Shown: positions 8,162-16,386 of the stretch, one piece after another | How positions within the stretch are numbered: position 1 is the stretch's first letter | How the letters are laid out: each line of letters begins with the position of its first letter | NCBI RefSeq assembly: GCF_000688515.1 | Contig: NZ_JHZK01000019.1 | Coordinates: 1-64,000, forward strand | DNA: 64,000 nucleotides | Reading direction: 5' to 3' | Origin: Afifella pfennigii DSM 17143 | Lineage (GTDB): Bacteria > Pseudomonadota > Alphaproteobacteria > Rhizobiales > Afifellaceae | Notes under the pieces: generated by a model | The model's input: the letters and a program-made list of their open reading frames with translations, nothing else | The model's database searches: none | What the model was told of the DNA's origin: nothing | Program-made: the position numbers and the translations under genes

Positions 8162-8889
8162 TTCGTCTCCGCGCGCGCGCCGGCATCGCCGACACCGCCG
8201 GCATAGCGCATCATGCGCTGAAAGCTCATGGCGATATGGGCGCGGTGGATATGGCCGACGGAAGCAAGATCGCCGAGCTCCATGGCTTTCAAGGTGTCCT
8301 CCATCTCGCGGCGGAAGGCGGTGAATTCCTCCGCCAGATTGAGCTGCGGCAGGAGCTTCAGAACGATGCGCGAGGTCTGGAAGTAGAGCCGCTCGGCGAT
8401 CTCGCGCAGCGGCTGGTTGCCCGTCATGGCGTTGACCTCGGAGAAGAAATCCATGTTGAGGCGGGCGAATTGCTTGTGCTGGGGCGCGCTCTCCAGCCCC
8501 TCGCAGCGGGCGATCAGCGCCCGGATGCGGGCAAGGTCGGCCTCGCTGCGGGGCAGGGGCGAAAGGCGGCCCATCAACACCGCCAGCTCCAGACGCAGGC
8601 GGTAGACCTCGCTGAGGGCGCAGATATCGACATCGGTGATGATGGTGCCGACGCCGTGGCGCACCTCCACCAGCCCCTCCGCCTCAAGCCGCGTCAGCAC
8701 GCGGCGCACGGGCGTGCGGCTGATATGGAACTCTTCCGCCAGCTCTTCCTCCGAAAGCCTTGAGCCGGGCGGATATTCCAGAAGGCAGATACGGTCGCGC
8801 AAGGTCTTGTAGATGCGCTCGAAGCGCTCGCGCGCAAGGCTCGGCGGCTTGTCGCGCCGCGCGGTGGTTCGGCGTTCGGAAACCGTCAT
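8158..8889 (-). CDS. GntR-family (FCD type) regulator of the ectoine locus
   Basis: A 243-residue regulator with a winged helix at about 25-95 ([20 protein letters not shown] as the helix-turn-helix) and an all-helical FCD effector domain after it. The ATG at 8889 overlaps the ehuA stop by 4 bp and its own stop overlaps the doeB start, so it is in the middle of the transport and catabolic run. It is not the MocR/GabR-like EnuR usually tied to ectoine genes. The FCD class typically binds short TGTACA-like dyads, and two lie at 12148-12232 in the divergent promoter, its likely target. Confidence 0.88.
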   Translation of the reverse strand: MTVSERRTTARRDKPPSLARERFERIYKTLRDRICLLEYPPGSRLSEEELAEEFHISRTPVRRVLTRLEAEGLVEVRHGVGTIITDVDICALSEVYRLRLELAVLMGRLSPLPRSEADLARIRALIARCEGLESAPQHKQFARLNMDFFSEVNAMTGNQPLREIAERLYFQTSRIVLKLLPQLNLAEEFTAFRREMEDTLKAMELGDLASVGHIHRAHIAMSFQRMMRYAGGVGDAGARAETK

Positions 8890-9689
8890 GTCGCCTCCAG
8901 GACGGCGCTGAGGAATTGCTGCGTGCGCTCGTTCTTGGGATTGGCGAAGATTTCCTCCGGCGGCCCTTCCTCGGCGATCTTGCCGGCATAGAAGAAGCAC
9001 ACCCGGTCGGCGAATTCCTTGGCGAATCCCATCTGGTGGGTGACCATCAGCATGGTGAGGTCGTGCTCGGCGCCGAGCTTGCGGATGACGTTCAGCACCT
9101 CGCCGACGAGCTCCGGATCGAGCGCCGAGGTCACCTCGTCGAAGAGCATGATCTTGGGACGCATGGCGAGGGCGCGCGCGATGGCGACGCGCTGCTGCTG
9201 GCCCCCGGAAAGCTGGCTCGGATAGTGGCCGAGCTTGTCGCCGAGGCCGACCATTTCCAACAGCTCCGTCGCCCGCTCCTCCGCCTCGCGACGCGGCATT
9301 TTCAGCACCGTTACAGGCGCTTCCACGCAGTTCTTCAAGGCATTCATATGCGGGAAGAGATTGAAGTGCTGGAAGACCATGCCGATCTTGCCGCGCAGGC
9401 GCCTGAGATGGCGCTGATTGGCCGGCACCAGCTTGCCGCCGCGCTCCATATGGGTGAGCGGCTCGCCCTCCACATAGATGACGCCGTCGTTGATCCGCTC
9501 CAGCGTCATCAGCATGCGCAGCACCGTGGTCTTGCCGGAGCCGGAGGGGCCGATGATGGCGACCTTCTCGCCATGCGCCACGTCGAGATTGAGCGCGTTG
9601 AGGACGGTGAGGCTCCCATAGGCCTTGGTCACATGGTCGAAGCGCACCATCGGCATGGCCTCGCCCGCCGAACCGTTCGTCTCGCGCAT
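8886..9689 (-). CDS. ehuA: Ectoine/hydroxyectoine ABC transporter ATP-binding protein EhuA
   Basis: A 267-residue ABC ATPase of the polar amino-acid uptake (PAAT) class. Walker A is GPSGSGKT at 47-54, the signature LSGGQQQR at 160-167, Walker B IMLFDE at 180-185, and the switch histidine about 218. The EhuA-type [18 protein letters not shown] segment separates it from ordinary glutamine transport ATPases. The start overlaps the ehuD stop at 9689. It energises import of ectoine and 5-hydroxyectoine through EhuC/EhuD. A paralogue lies at 43731-44549, sharing 41 identical bases at the 3' end. Confidence 0.9.
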   Translation of the reverse strand: MRETNGSAGEAMPMVRFDHVTKAYGSLTVLNALNLDVAHGEKVAIIGPSGSGKTTVLRMLMTLERINDGVIYVEGEPLTHMERGGKLVPANQRHLRRLRGKIGMVFQHFNLFPHMNALKNCVEAPVTVLKMPRREAEERATELLEMVGLGDKLGHYPSQLSGGQQQRVAIARALAMRPKIMLFDEVTSALDPELVGEVLNVIRKLGAEHDLTMLMVTHQMGFAKEFADRVCFFYAGKIAEEGPPEEIFANPKNERTQQFLSAVLEAT

Positions 9690-10357
9690 CAGCCGCCTCC
9701 GCGTCGTTTGAGCCAGCCTTCCACCTGGCGGAGGAGCGCCGCCGTCACCAGGGAGAAGACAAGGAAAAAGATGCCGACAAGGGTGATCGGCTCGGTGTAG
9801 CGGAAAGTCTCAGATCCGAGGATCTTCGCCGTCTGCATCAGTTCCAGGACGGCGATGGCGGAAAGCAGCGGCGTCTCCTTGAAGAGCGCGACGAGATAAT
9901 TGCCGAGCGCCGGCACCACCGGCGGGATCGCCTGCGGGATGATGACGTCCTTGAAGGTGTGGTAGCCGGAAAGGTTGAGCGCCGTGGAGGCTTCCCATTG
10001 CCCGCGCGGGATATTGGCGAGCCCGGCGCGATACACCTCCGAGCAATAGGTGCCGTAATGCAGGCCGAGCGCCAGGATGCCGGCCGTCAGCGCCGAAAGC
10101 ACGATGCCGAATTCCGGGAAGACGAAGAAGATGAAGAAGATCTGGATGAGCAGGGGCGTGGAGCGGATGAACTCCACGAAGCCGGCGACGGGAAGCGATA
10201 TCCACGGCGACTGCGACATTCTGAGGATGGCGAAGACAAGCCCGAGCGTCGCCGCCAGGATGAAGCCGAGGATGGTGGCCTGGATGGTCACCAGCGAGGC
10301 GCGCGCGAGGATGGGCAGGATCTCCCACGTATAGGCCCAGTCCCAGATCTCGTTCAT
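9689..10357 (-). CDS. ehuD: Ectoine/hydroxyectoine ABC transporter permease EhuD
   Basis: A 222-residue permease with five predicted membrane spans and the PAAT features [17 protein letters not shown], and the EAA-loop [20 protein letters not shown] around residues 130-150. It forms the translocation pore with EhuC. The ATG at 10357 overlaps the ehuC stop by 4 bp, so the genes are coupled. Assignment to EhuD rather than another polar amino-acid permease rests on the ectoine catabolic neighbours. Confidence 0.9.
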   Translation of the reverse strand: MNEIWDWAYTWEILPILARASLVTIQATILGFILAATLGLVFAILRMSQSPWISLPVAGFVEFIRSTPLLIQIFFIFFVFPEFGIVLSALTAGILALGLHYGTYCSEVYRAGLANIPRGQWEASTALNLSGYHTFKDVIIPQAIPPVVPALGNYLVALFKETPLLSAIAVLELMQTAKILGSETFRYTEPITLVGIFFLVFSLVTAALLRQVEGWLKRRGGG

Positions 10358-11079
10358 GAGCGGCCCCGCGAGATGCCGGCCGCGGCGCGCTCCTCAAGGG
10401 CGCGCATGGCGACGGTGATGAGGGAGGCGATGGCCAGATAGAAGACCAGGACGATGGTGAAGATCTCCACCGTGCGGAATGTCGTCTGGTTGATCTGCTG
10501 CGCCTTGAAGGCGAGGTCGGAAATGGTGATCAGCGAGACCAGCGCCGTCGCCTTCAACAGCTCGATGAAGAGATTGCCCCAGGGCGGGATCATGCGCACG
10601 AAGGCCTGCGGGATGATGATGCGGCGCAGCGCCGTCAGCCGGCCCATATTGAGGGCCGTCGCCGCTTCCCACTGGCCCTTGGCGACCGACTGGATGGCCC
10701 CGCGCACCACCTCCGCCCCGTAGGCGCCGACATTCAGCCCCAGCGCCAGGATCGCGACGGTGAGCGGCTCCAGGAGGATGCCGAAATGCGGCAGCACGAA
10801 GAACAGCCAGAAGAGCTGCACCAGCGCGGAGGTGCCGCGGAAGACCTCGATATAACCGACCGCCAGCCAGCGCACCGGCCACGGCCCGTACATCTTGCCG
10901 ATAGCGGCGATGAAGGCGGCGATGACGGCGAGGACCGAGCCGCCGACGGTGATCTGGATGGTGACGAGGGCGCCCTGCAGAAGGCCGGGCAGGAATTCGC
11001 GGAAACCGGCAAAGCTCGCCACGACGAGGCCGGCGGTGAAGGCGAGGATGACGGAGACGACGAGCGAGCGGAGCGGCAT
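10354..11079 (-). CDS. ehuC: Ectoine/hydroxyectoine ABC transporter permease EhuC
   Basis: A 241-residue PAAT permease with about five spans, the N-terminal VTIQITVGGSVLAVIAAFIA, the EVFRGTSALVQLFWLFFVL segment and the EAA loop GQWEAATALNMGRLTALRRI. It pairs with EhuD. It starts 81 bp after the ehuB stop, with a hairpin terminator between them, so ehuC-D-A probably depend on partial readthrough from the ehuB promoter. Confidence 0.9.
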   Translation of the reverse strand: MPLRSLVVSVILAFTAGLVVASFAGFREFLPGLLQGALVTIQITVGGSVLAVIAAFIAAIGKMYGPWPVRWLAVGYIEVFRGTSALVQLFWLFFVLPHFGILLEPLTVAILALGLNVGAYGAEVVRGAIQSVAKGQWEAATALNMGRLTALRRIIIPQAFVRMIPPWGNLFIELLKATALVSLITISDLAFKAQQINQTTFRTVEIFTIVLVFYLAIASLITVAMRALEERAAAGISRGRS

Positions 11080-11123
11080 GTTCTCAGCCCTTCTGCGTCA
11101 GTTCTGTGTGGACGGGTCGCTCG

Positions 11124-11152
11124 AAAAAAGCGCCCCGCCGAGAGGCGGGGCG
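11124..11152 (-). terminator. Partial terminator between ehuB and ehuC
   Basis: CGCCCCGCC-GAGA-GGCGGGGCG at 11131-11152 is a perfect 9-bp stem followed on the minus strand by six T (complement of 11124-11129). Such hairpins behind binding-protein genes commonly stabilise the upstream message and make the binding protein more abundant than the membrane parts. The second ehu operon has the same arrangement. Confidence 0.85.
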
Positions 11153-11160
11153 CGTAAGGC

Positions 11161-12024
11161 TCATTCGCCGGCGCAGAGCTCCGCCGTGGTCTTGGTCGGC
11201 AGGTAGTCCCGCCCGAAGCCGAAGGGCTCCACCAGGGCGATATGCTCTTCGCTGCCGATGAAGTTCTTCAGCTCCGCGTTGAAGGCCTCGTAGAGCTCGG
11301 TGTCTTCCTTGCGGAATCCGACGGCGCCGTGGCCGACGACCGATTCCCCGGCGACGGTGCCGAAGGGCTTGGTCGATTCCACGCCGTCGTTCTTGGACGC
11401 CATGTCGGCGATCGACAGCGCCGTCAGCGCCGCCGCATCGGCGCGGCCGGCCTGCACGGCCTTCACCAGGCTCGACTGATCGGGAAGGATGACGAGCTGG
11501 TCGTCGGCGACGCCGGAAGCCTCCGCGTAGCCCGATTCCACCGCACCGGCCATCACCGCGAGCTTCAACTCGGAATTGTCGGCAATCGTCGCATAATCGG
11601 CGATGCTCTTCGGATTGCCTTCCTTGACCAGGAAGGCCTGGCCGATGCCGTAGGTGGGCTCGGAGAACTGGATCTGCTCGCAGCGCTTGGGATTGACGAA
11701 CATGCCGGCGGCGATGATGTCGAAGCGGCCGGCCTGCAGGCCCGGGATCAGCGAGCCGAATTCGGTGAGGACGCCGTCGACCTCCTCGATGCCCATCTTG
11801 GCGAGCACGGCCTTCACCACTTCGGGCGATTCGCCGGTCAGCTTGCCGTCCGGCGTGGCATAGCCATAGGGCGCCTCGTTGGCGAAGCCGACGCGCACGA
11901 AGCCCTGCTCCTTGGCCTTCTCCAGCGTCGACTGCGCGACGGCGATCTGTGCGCCGGCAAAGAAGGTCGCGCCGGCCGCGAGGGCCACGAGCGTGCGACG
12001 GGTAAGGCCGGATAGCGTTGTCAT
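11161..12024 (-). CDS. ehuB: Ectoine/hydroxyectoine-binding protein EhuB
   Basis: A 287-residue periplasmic solute-binding protein of family 3. The signal peptide (TRRTLVALAAGATFFAGAQI, cleavage near AVAQS) has a twin-arginine-like RR start. The mature part has FVRVGFANEAPYGYA, SLIPGLQAGRFDIIAAGMFV and EQIQFSEPTYGIGQAF, as in ectoine-binding EhuB. It delivers ectoines to EhuCD. It is first in the minus-strand operon and faces eutB across a 228-bp divergent promoter holding paired dyads. Confidence 0.9.
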   Translation of the reverse strand: MTTLSGLTRRTLVALAAGATFFAGAQIAVAQSTLEKAKEQGFVRVGFANEAPYGYATPDGKLTGESPEVVKAVLAKMGIEEVDGVLTEFGSLIPGLQAGRFDIIAAGMFVNPKRCEQIQFSEPTYGIGQAFLVKEGNPKSIADYATIADNSELKLAVMAGAVESGYAEASGVADDQLVILPDQSSLVKAVQAGRADAAALTALSIADMASKNDGVESTKPFGTVAGESVVGHGAVGFRKEDTELYEAFNAELKNFIGSEEHIALVEPFGFGRDYLPTKTTAELCAGE

Positions 12025-12147
12025 GGATGTTCCTCCGCTGCTTGTTCTGAGAGCCTTTCAGCGGACGCCTTGCCGAACCGTGGGGCGAGGCCGCCCTTGC
12101 GTGAAGGCTTGCGGCCAACGTGCCGCAAAGGCGGGCGAGGATCAAGG

Positions 12148-12232
12148 GTTGTGTACATCTGCCGATAGTCGCGACCAAAATGGCGCGATTGGAAGGGAAG
12201 ATGACGCGATGGATCGCGCTCATGTACACAAC
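12148..12232. promoter_or_regulatory. Divergent ehuB/eutB promoter with two mirror-image operator candidates
   Basis: GTTGTGTACAT at 12148-12158 recurs as its exact reverse complement ATGTACACAAC at 12222-12232, with 63 bp between. Each site is itself a dyad around TGTACA, the kind of core bound by FCD-type GntR repressors. The right-hand site lies 21 bp ahead of the eutB ATG. The local GntR (8158-8889) is the obvious candidate to bind both and so control uptake and breakdown together. The sites are visible; the regulator assignment is inference. Confidence 0.7.
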
Positions 12233-12252
12233 AGCGGTGATATCTTCGTCTG

Positions 12253-13236
12253 ATGCAGCTTCAGGCGATCTATCGCGCGCGCCGTGCCATCGAGGATGTG
12301 GCCATCCGTACCCCGCTCGTGCCTGCTCCGGTGCTTTCGGCGGCGAGCGGCCGCGAAGTTCGGCTGAAGCTGGAGACGACGCAGCCGACGGGTGCCTTCA
12401 AGCTGCGCGGGGCCGCGAGCGCGCTTGCCGGCCTGTCTGAGCAGGAAAGAGCCCGCGGCGTCGTCTGCGCCTCCACCGGCAATCATGGCCGCGCCGTGGC
12501 CTTCGCCGCGCGCCGCTTCGGCGTTTCGGCGATCATCTGCATGTCGGAGCTGGTGCCGCGGAACAAGCTCGCCGCCATCCGCGCGCTGGGCGCGCAGGCG
12601 CGCATCGTCGGCAGGAGCCAGGACGAGGCGCAGGAGGAGGTCGACCGGCTGGTCGCCGCGGAGGGGCTCGCCGAGATCCCGCCCTTCGACCATCCCGACG
12701 TCATCGCCGGACAGGGCACGATCGGCCTGGAGCTTTTGGAGGATTTTCCCGAGATCGACACGGCGCTGGTGCCGCTTTCCGGCGGCGGGCTGATCGCCGG
12801 GATCGCCCTTGCCCTGAAGACCGCCTCGCCCGCGGTTCGCGTCATCGGCGTCTCCATGGAGAAAGGCGCGGCAATGCAGGCGAGCCTCGCCGCCGGCCAT
12901 CCGGTGCAGGTGGAGGAGACGGCCTCGCTCGCCGATTCGCTCGGCGGCGGCATCGGCCTTGCCAACCGTCACACCTTCCAGATGGTGCGCCATCTCGTCG
13001 ACGCGGTGGTGCTCGTCTCGGAGGCGAAGATCGCCGCGGCGATGCGCAGCCTGTTCCTGGAGGAGGGCTGGGTGGCGGAGGGGGCGGGCGCCATCGGCGT
13101 CGCGCTTCTTGCCGAGCCGCATCTGGCCGGCCTCGGCCGCAACGTCGCCATCGTCGTGTCCGGGCGCAATGTCGACATGAACCGCTTCGCCGCGATCGTG
13201 GCGGCGCCGGGCGTCGAGGAGGAGCCGTGCCGCTGA
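12253..13236 (+). CDS. eutB: Hydroxyectoine utilisation dehydratase EutB (threonine dehydratase-like)
   Basis: A 327-residue PLP enzyme of fold type II. The Schiff-base lysine is K50 in PTGAFKLRGAAS, the asparagine loop is CASTGNHGRAVAF, and the glycine-rich phosphate loop is PLSGGGLIAGIA. EutB belongs to the set eutABC thought to turn 5-hydroxyectoine into ectoine. The ATG at 12253 has no obvious ribosome site and could be leaderless or poorly translated. Its stop overlaps the GTG start of eutC. It opens the plus-strand arm of the ectoine locus. Confidence 0.88.
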   Translation: MQLQAIYRARRAIEDVAIRTPLVPAPVLSAASGREVRLKLETTQPTGAFKLRGAASALAGLSEQERARGVVCASTGNHGRAVAFAARRFGVSAIICMSELVPRNKLAAIRALGAQARIVGRSQDEAQEEVDRLVAAEGLAEIPPFDHPDVIAGQGTIGLELLEDFPEIDTALVPLSGGGLIAGIALALKTASPAVRVIGVSMEKGAAMQASLAAGHPVQVEETASLADSLGGGIGLANRHTFQMVRHLVDAVVLVSEAKIAAAMRSLFLEEGWVAEGAGAIGVALLAEPHLAGLGRNVAIVVSGRNVDMNRFAAIVAAPGVEEEPCR

Positions 13237-14210
13237 TCCTGACCGAAACGGAGCTGCGCGAGTGCGTCGGCCTCGATGCCAAGGCCGTCGAGGTCGTGGA
13301 AGGCGCCTTCCGCGCCCTCGCCGGGGGTGATGTCGTCATGCCGCCGATCCTGTCGATGGCGATCGCGCAAAAGCACGGCGAGGTCGATGTGAAGACGGCC
13401 TATGTGCCGGGCCTTGCCCATTTCGCCGTCAAGGTCAGCCCCGGCTTCTTCGACAATCCCAAGCGCGGCCTGCCGAGCCTCAACGGCCTGATGTTGCTCT
13501 TCGACGCCGATACCGGTCTGCTTGCCGCCGTTCTTCTCGATAACGGCTATCTCACCGATATCCGCACCGCCGCCGCCGGGGCCGTCGCCGCCAGGCATCT
13601 GGCGCCGAGGAAAGTTCGCGCCGCCGGCGTCATCGGCGCCGGGCTTCAGGCCGAATTGCAGGTGAAGGCGCTGCGTCTGGAGCGCGACTTCGAGCGCCTC
13701 TTGGTCTGGGCACGAAACGACGCCAGCGCCAAGGCCTATGCCGCCAGGATGGGCGAGGCGCTTGGCCTTCCGGTCGACATCGCCGCTAGCCCGCAGGAGG
13801 TCGTCCGGTCGGCGCAATGCGTGGTGACGGCAACGCCCTCGCGCACGCCGCTGATCAGGTCCGAATGGCTGCACGAGGGCCTGCACATCACCGCCATGGG
13901 GTCCGACGCCCCGGACAAGAACGAGCTCGACCCGCAGATCATCGCCTGCGCCGACCGTTTCGTCTGCGACCGGGTGAGCCAGTCGCTCCTCCTCGGCGAG
14001 ATGCGCGCCGCCCGTGCCGCCGGAGCGATTGAGGAGGATTTCGCGCCGCCCGAGCTCGGCCAAATCTGCGCCGGCGACAAGCCCGGCCGCAGGGACGAGG
14101 CCGAAGTGACCGTCTGCGACCTCACCGGCACCGGCGTGCAGGATACCGCCATCGCCAGCCACGCCTTCCGCCTCGCCACCCAGCGCGGCTTCGGCACCTT
14201 GATAGGCTGA
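13227..14210 (+). CDS. eutC: Ectoine utilisation protein EutC (ornithine cyclodeaminase/mu-crystallin family)
   Basis: A 327-residue NAD(P)-dependent protein of the ornithine cyclodeaminase fold, with the Rossmann motif VIGAGLQAELQVKAL around residues 134-148 and a substrate pocket segment DVKTAYVPGLAHFAVKV near 55-70. In ectoine loci EutC acts with EutB, and usually EutA, on hydroxyectoine. The GTG start at 13227 is preceded by GAGGAGCC and overlaps eutB by 10 bp. The AsnC gene follows after 4 bp. No eutA is present in the window. Confidence 0.88.
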   Translation: MPLILTETELRECVGLDAKAVEVVEGAFRALAGGDVVMPPILSMAIAQKHGEVDVKTAYVPGLAHFAVKVSPGFFDNPKRGLPSLNGLMLLFDADTGLLAAVLLDNGYLTDIRTAAAGAVAARHLAPRKVRAAGVIGAGLQAELQVKALRLERDFERLLVWARNDASAKAYAARMGEALGLPVDIAASPQEVVRSAQCVVTATPSRTPLIRSEWLHEGLHITAMGSDAPDKNELDPQIIACADRFVCDRVSQSLLLGEMRAARAAGAIEEDFAPPELGQICAGDKPGRRDEAEVTVCDLTGTGVQDTAIASHAFRLATQRGFGTLIG

Positions 14211-14214
14211 GCCG

Positions 14215-14703
14215 ATGACCGGGACGAAGCTCGACCGCATCGACCTGCGCATCCTTGAGACGCTGCAGCGCGATGCGCGCATCACCAAGGCGAGACTGGC
14301 CGAGGCCGTCAATCTCAGCCCCTCGGCCTGCTGGGAACGGCTGAAACGGCTGGAGGAAGCGGGCGTCATCGCCGGCTACCATGCGCGCATCGACGCCAGG
14401 AAGCTCGGCCCGGCGGCTCTTGTCATGGTGGAGGTGGCGCTGCGCGGCCATCGCCAGATCGATTTCGAGCGCTTCGAGGCGGCGGTGCTGAAGGTGCCGG
14501 AAATCGTCGAATGCCAGGCGACCGGCGGCGGCGTCGACTATCTCCTGAAGGTGGTGACGCCCGATATCGACGCCTATCAGCGGCTCATCGACGGCCTTCT
14601 GGAACGCGATCTCGGCATCGAGCGCTACTACAGCTACATCGTGACCAAGAGCGTCAAGGAGAGCGCCGGCCTGCCGCTCGCCCGTCTGACGGGAGGCGGG
14701 TGA
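14215..14703 (+). CDS. Lrp/AsnC-family regulator of the ectoine catabolic genes (AsnC/DoeX type)
   Basis: A 162-residue regulator with the N-terminal helix-turn-helix (LDRIDLRILETLQRDARIT, then LAEAVNLSPSACWERLKRLE) and a RAM ligand domain ending YYSYIVTKSVKE. AsnC/DoeX proteins are standard in ectoine degradation loci and are thought to sense diaminobutyrate or its acetyl derivative. The ATG at 14215 lies 4 bp after eutC. A 131-bp gap follows before ssd. Confidence 0.9.
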   Translation: MTGTKLDRIDLRILETLQRDARITKARLAEAVNLSPSACWERLKRLEEAGVIAGYHARIDARKLGPAALVMVEVALRGHRQIDFERFEAAVLKVPEIVECQATGGGVDYLLKVVTPDIDAYQRLIDGLLERDLGIERYYSYIVTKSVKESAGLPLARLTGGG

Positions 14704-14834
14704 TGGGCGGCCGAAGAAATCTCGGCAAGGCGCTGCCATTTCCGACGAAAGCGCCGCGCCCGCCCGCCGCTTCCGGCCGATCCTCGCCGCCGCCCGGCCT
14801 ATCCTCCTGGAAAGCCAGGCATGGAGGAACGCCG

Positions 14835-16373
14835 ATGACCAGCCTCGACCACGGCGCCTTGAGGGCGCCGGGCGTCAGCCCCGTGGAGCGCGAGGAGCCT
14901 CGCAGTGGCGGGCCCGCCAGGCTCGCCGACCCACGGCTCTTGCGCCAGTTCGCCTTCATCGCCGGTCGCTGGCGCGCCGCCCCCACCGGCGCCGCGCTCG
15001 CTGTCGAGGATCCCGCCACCGGCGAGATCCTCGGCCATGTGCCGGATCTGGGCGCGAGGGAGACGCGCGAGGCGATTAACGCGGCCGAAGAGGCCTTCGC
15101 CGGCTGGGCCTCCCTCCTGCCGCAGGAGCGCGCCCGCTTCCTGCGCGCCTGGCATGACCTCATCGCCGAGAACCGGGCCGACCTTGCCACGCTGATGGTG
15201 CTGGAGCAGGGCAAGCCCTATGCGGAGGCGCTCGGCGAGATCGATTACGCGGCGAGCTTCGTGGAATGGTACGCGGAAGAGGCGCGGCGCCTTGTCGGCG
15301 AGATGCCGGCGAGCCATCTGCCGAACCGGGTCATGCAGGTGCGGCGCGAGCCTGTCGGCGTCGTCGCCGCCATCACGCCATGGAACTTTCCCTGCGCCAT
15401 GATCACCCGCAAGGCCGCCGCGGCGCTTGCCGCCGGCTGCCCGGTCGTCGTTCGTCCCGCCTCCGAGACGCCCTTCTCCGCACTCGCCCTTGCCGAGCTG
15501 GCAAGCCGCGCCGGCCTTCCCGCCGGCACCTTCTCGGTGGTGACGGGAAGGGCCGAGCCGATCGCGCGCGAGCTCGCAGAGAACCCCAAGGTCCGCGCCT
15601 TAAGCTTTACCGGGTCGACGGAAATCGGCGCGAGGCTCATCGCCGCCGCTGCGCCCACAATCAAGCGCATGTCGATGGAACTCGGCGGCCACGCCCCCTT
15701 CATCCTCTTTGGCGATGTCGATCTCGACGAGGCGGTGGAAGCGGCGCTGGCGGCGAAGTTCCAGACCTCCGGCCAGGATTGCCTCGCCGCCAACCGCATC
15801 TTCGTCCACGAAGATATCTGTGAACCCTTCCTTGCCCGCTTCGCAGCGCGTGTGAAGGCGCTGAAAGTCGGCTCCGGCTTCGAGGAAGGGGTGGAGATCG
15901 GCCCGCTCATGCATGCGCACGCCGTCGACAAATGCGCTGAGCACGTGAAGGACGCGCTGGCGCGCGGAGCAAGACTGCTTGCCGGCGGCGAGCGCCATCG
16001 CCGCGGCCCGCTCTTCTTCACGCCGACGCTTCTGGCCGACTGCGATGAGCAGATGGCGATTTTTGCCGAAGAGACCTTCGGGCCGGTGGCGGCGGTCACC
16101 AGCTTCGCCTGCGAGAGCGAGGTTCTTGCCCGCGCCAATGCCAGCGAATACGGGCTCGCCGCCTATCTCTACAGCCGCGATCACGACCGCATCGCCCGCA
16201 TGAGCAGGGCGCTCGCCTATGGCATGGTGGCGGTCAATTGCGTGACGATGACCGGCGCGCCGATCCCCTTCGGCGGCATCAAACGATCGGGGCTTGGCCG
16301 TGAGGGCGGTCCCCACGGCATCGAGGAATTCACCGAGCTCAAATACGTCTGCGCCGCCTTCAAGGCCGCTTGA
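14835..16373 (+). CDS. Aldehyde dehydrogenase of the succinate-/aspartate-semialdehyde type (Ssd/DoeC)
   Basis: A 512-residue NAD(P)-dependent aldehyde dehydrogenase. The catalytic cysteine is C316 in SGQDCLAANR and the general base E282 in MELGGHAP; the cofactor loop is SFTGSTEIG near 257-265. In ectoine breakdown this enzyme oxidises aspartate semialdehyde formed from diaminobutyrate. The ATG at 14835 has GGAGGAA at the right distance; the longer frame overlaps asnC and is unrelated. Oddly, the usual Lys of the KPA(S/E) loop is Arg (R207 in VVVRPASETP). The N-terminus is about 30 residues longer than usual. Confidence 0.88.
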   Translation: MTSLDHGALRAPGVSPVEREEPRSGGPARLADPRLLRQFAFIAGRWRAAPTGAALAVEDPATGEILGHVPDLGARETREAINAAEEAFAGWASLLPQERARFLRAWHDLIAENRADLATLMVLEQGKPYAEALGEIDYAASFVEWYAEEARRLVGEMPASHLPNRVMQVRREPVGVVAAITPWNFPCAMITRKAAAALAAGCPVVVRPASETPFSALALAELASRAGLPAGTFSVVTGRAEPIARELAENPKVRALSFTGSTEIGARLIAAAAPTIKRMSMELGGHAPFILFGDVDLDEAVEAALAAKFQTSGQDCLAANRIFVHEDICEPFLARFAARVKALKVGSGFEEGVEIGPLMHAHAVDKCAEHVKDALARGARLLAGGERHRRGPLFFTPTLLADCDEQMAIFAEETFGPVAAVTSFACESEVLARANASEYGLAAYLYSRDHDRIARMSRALAYGMVAVNCVTMTGAPIPFGGIKRSGLGREGGPHGIEEFTELKYVCAAFKAA

Positions 16374-16386
16374 GAGGAACCGTCCC

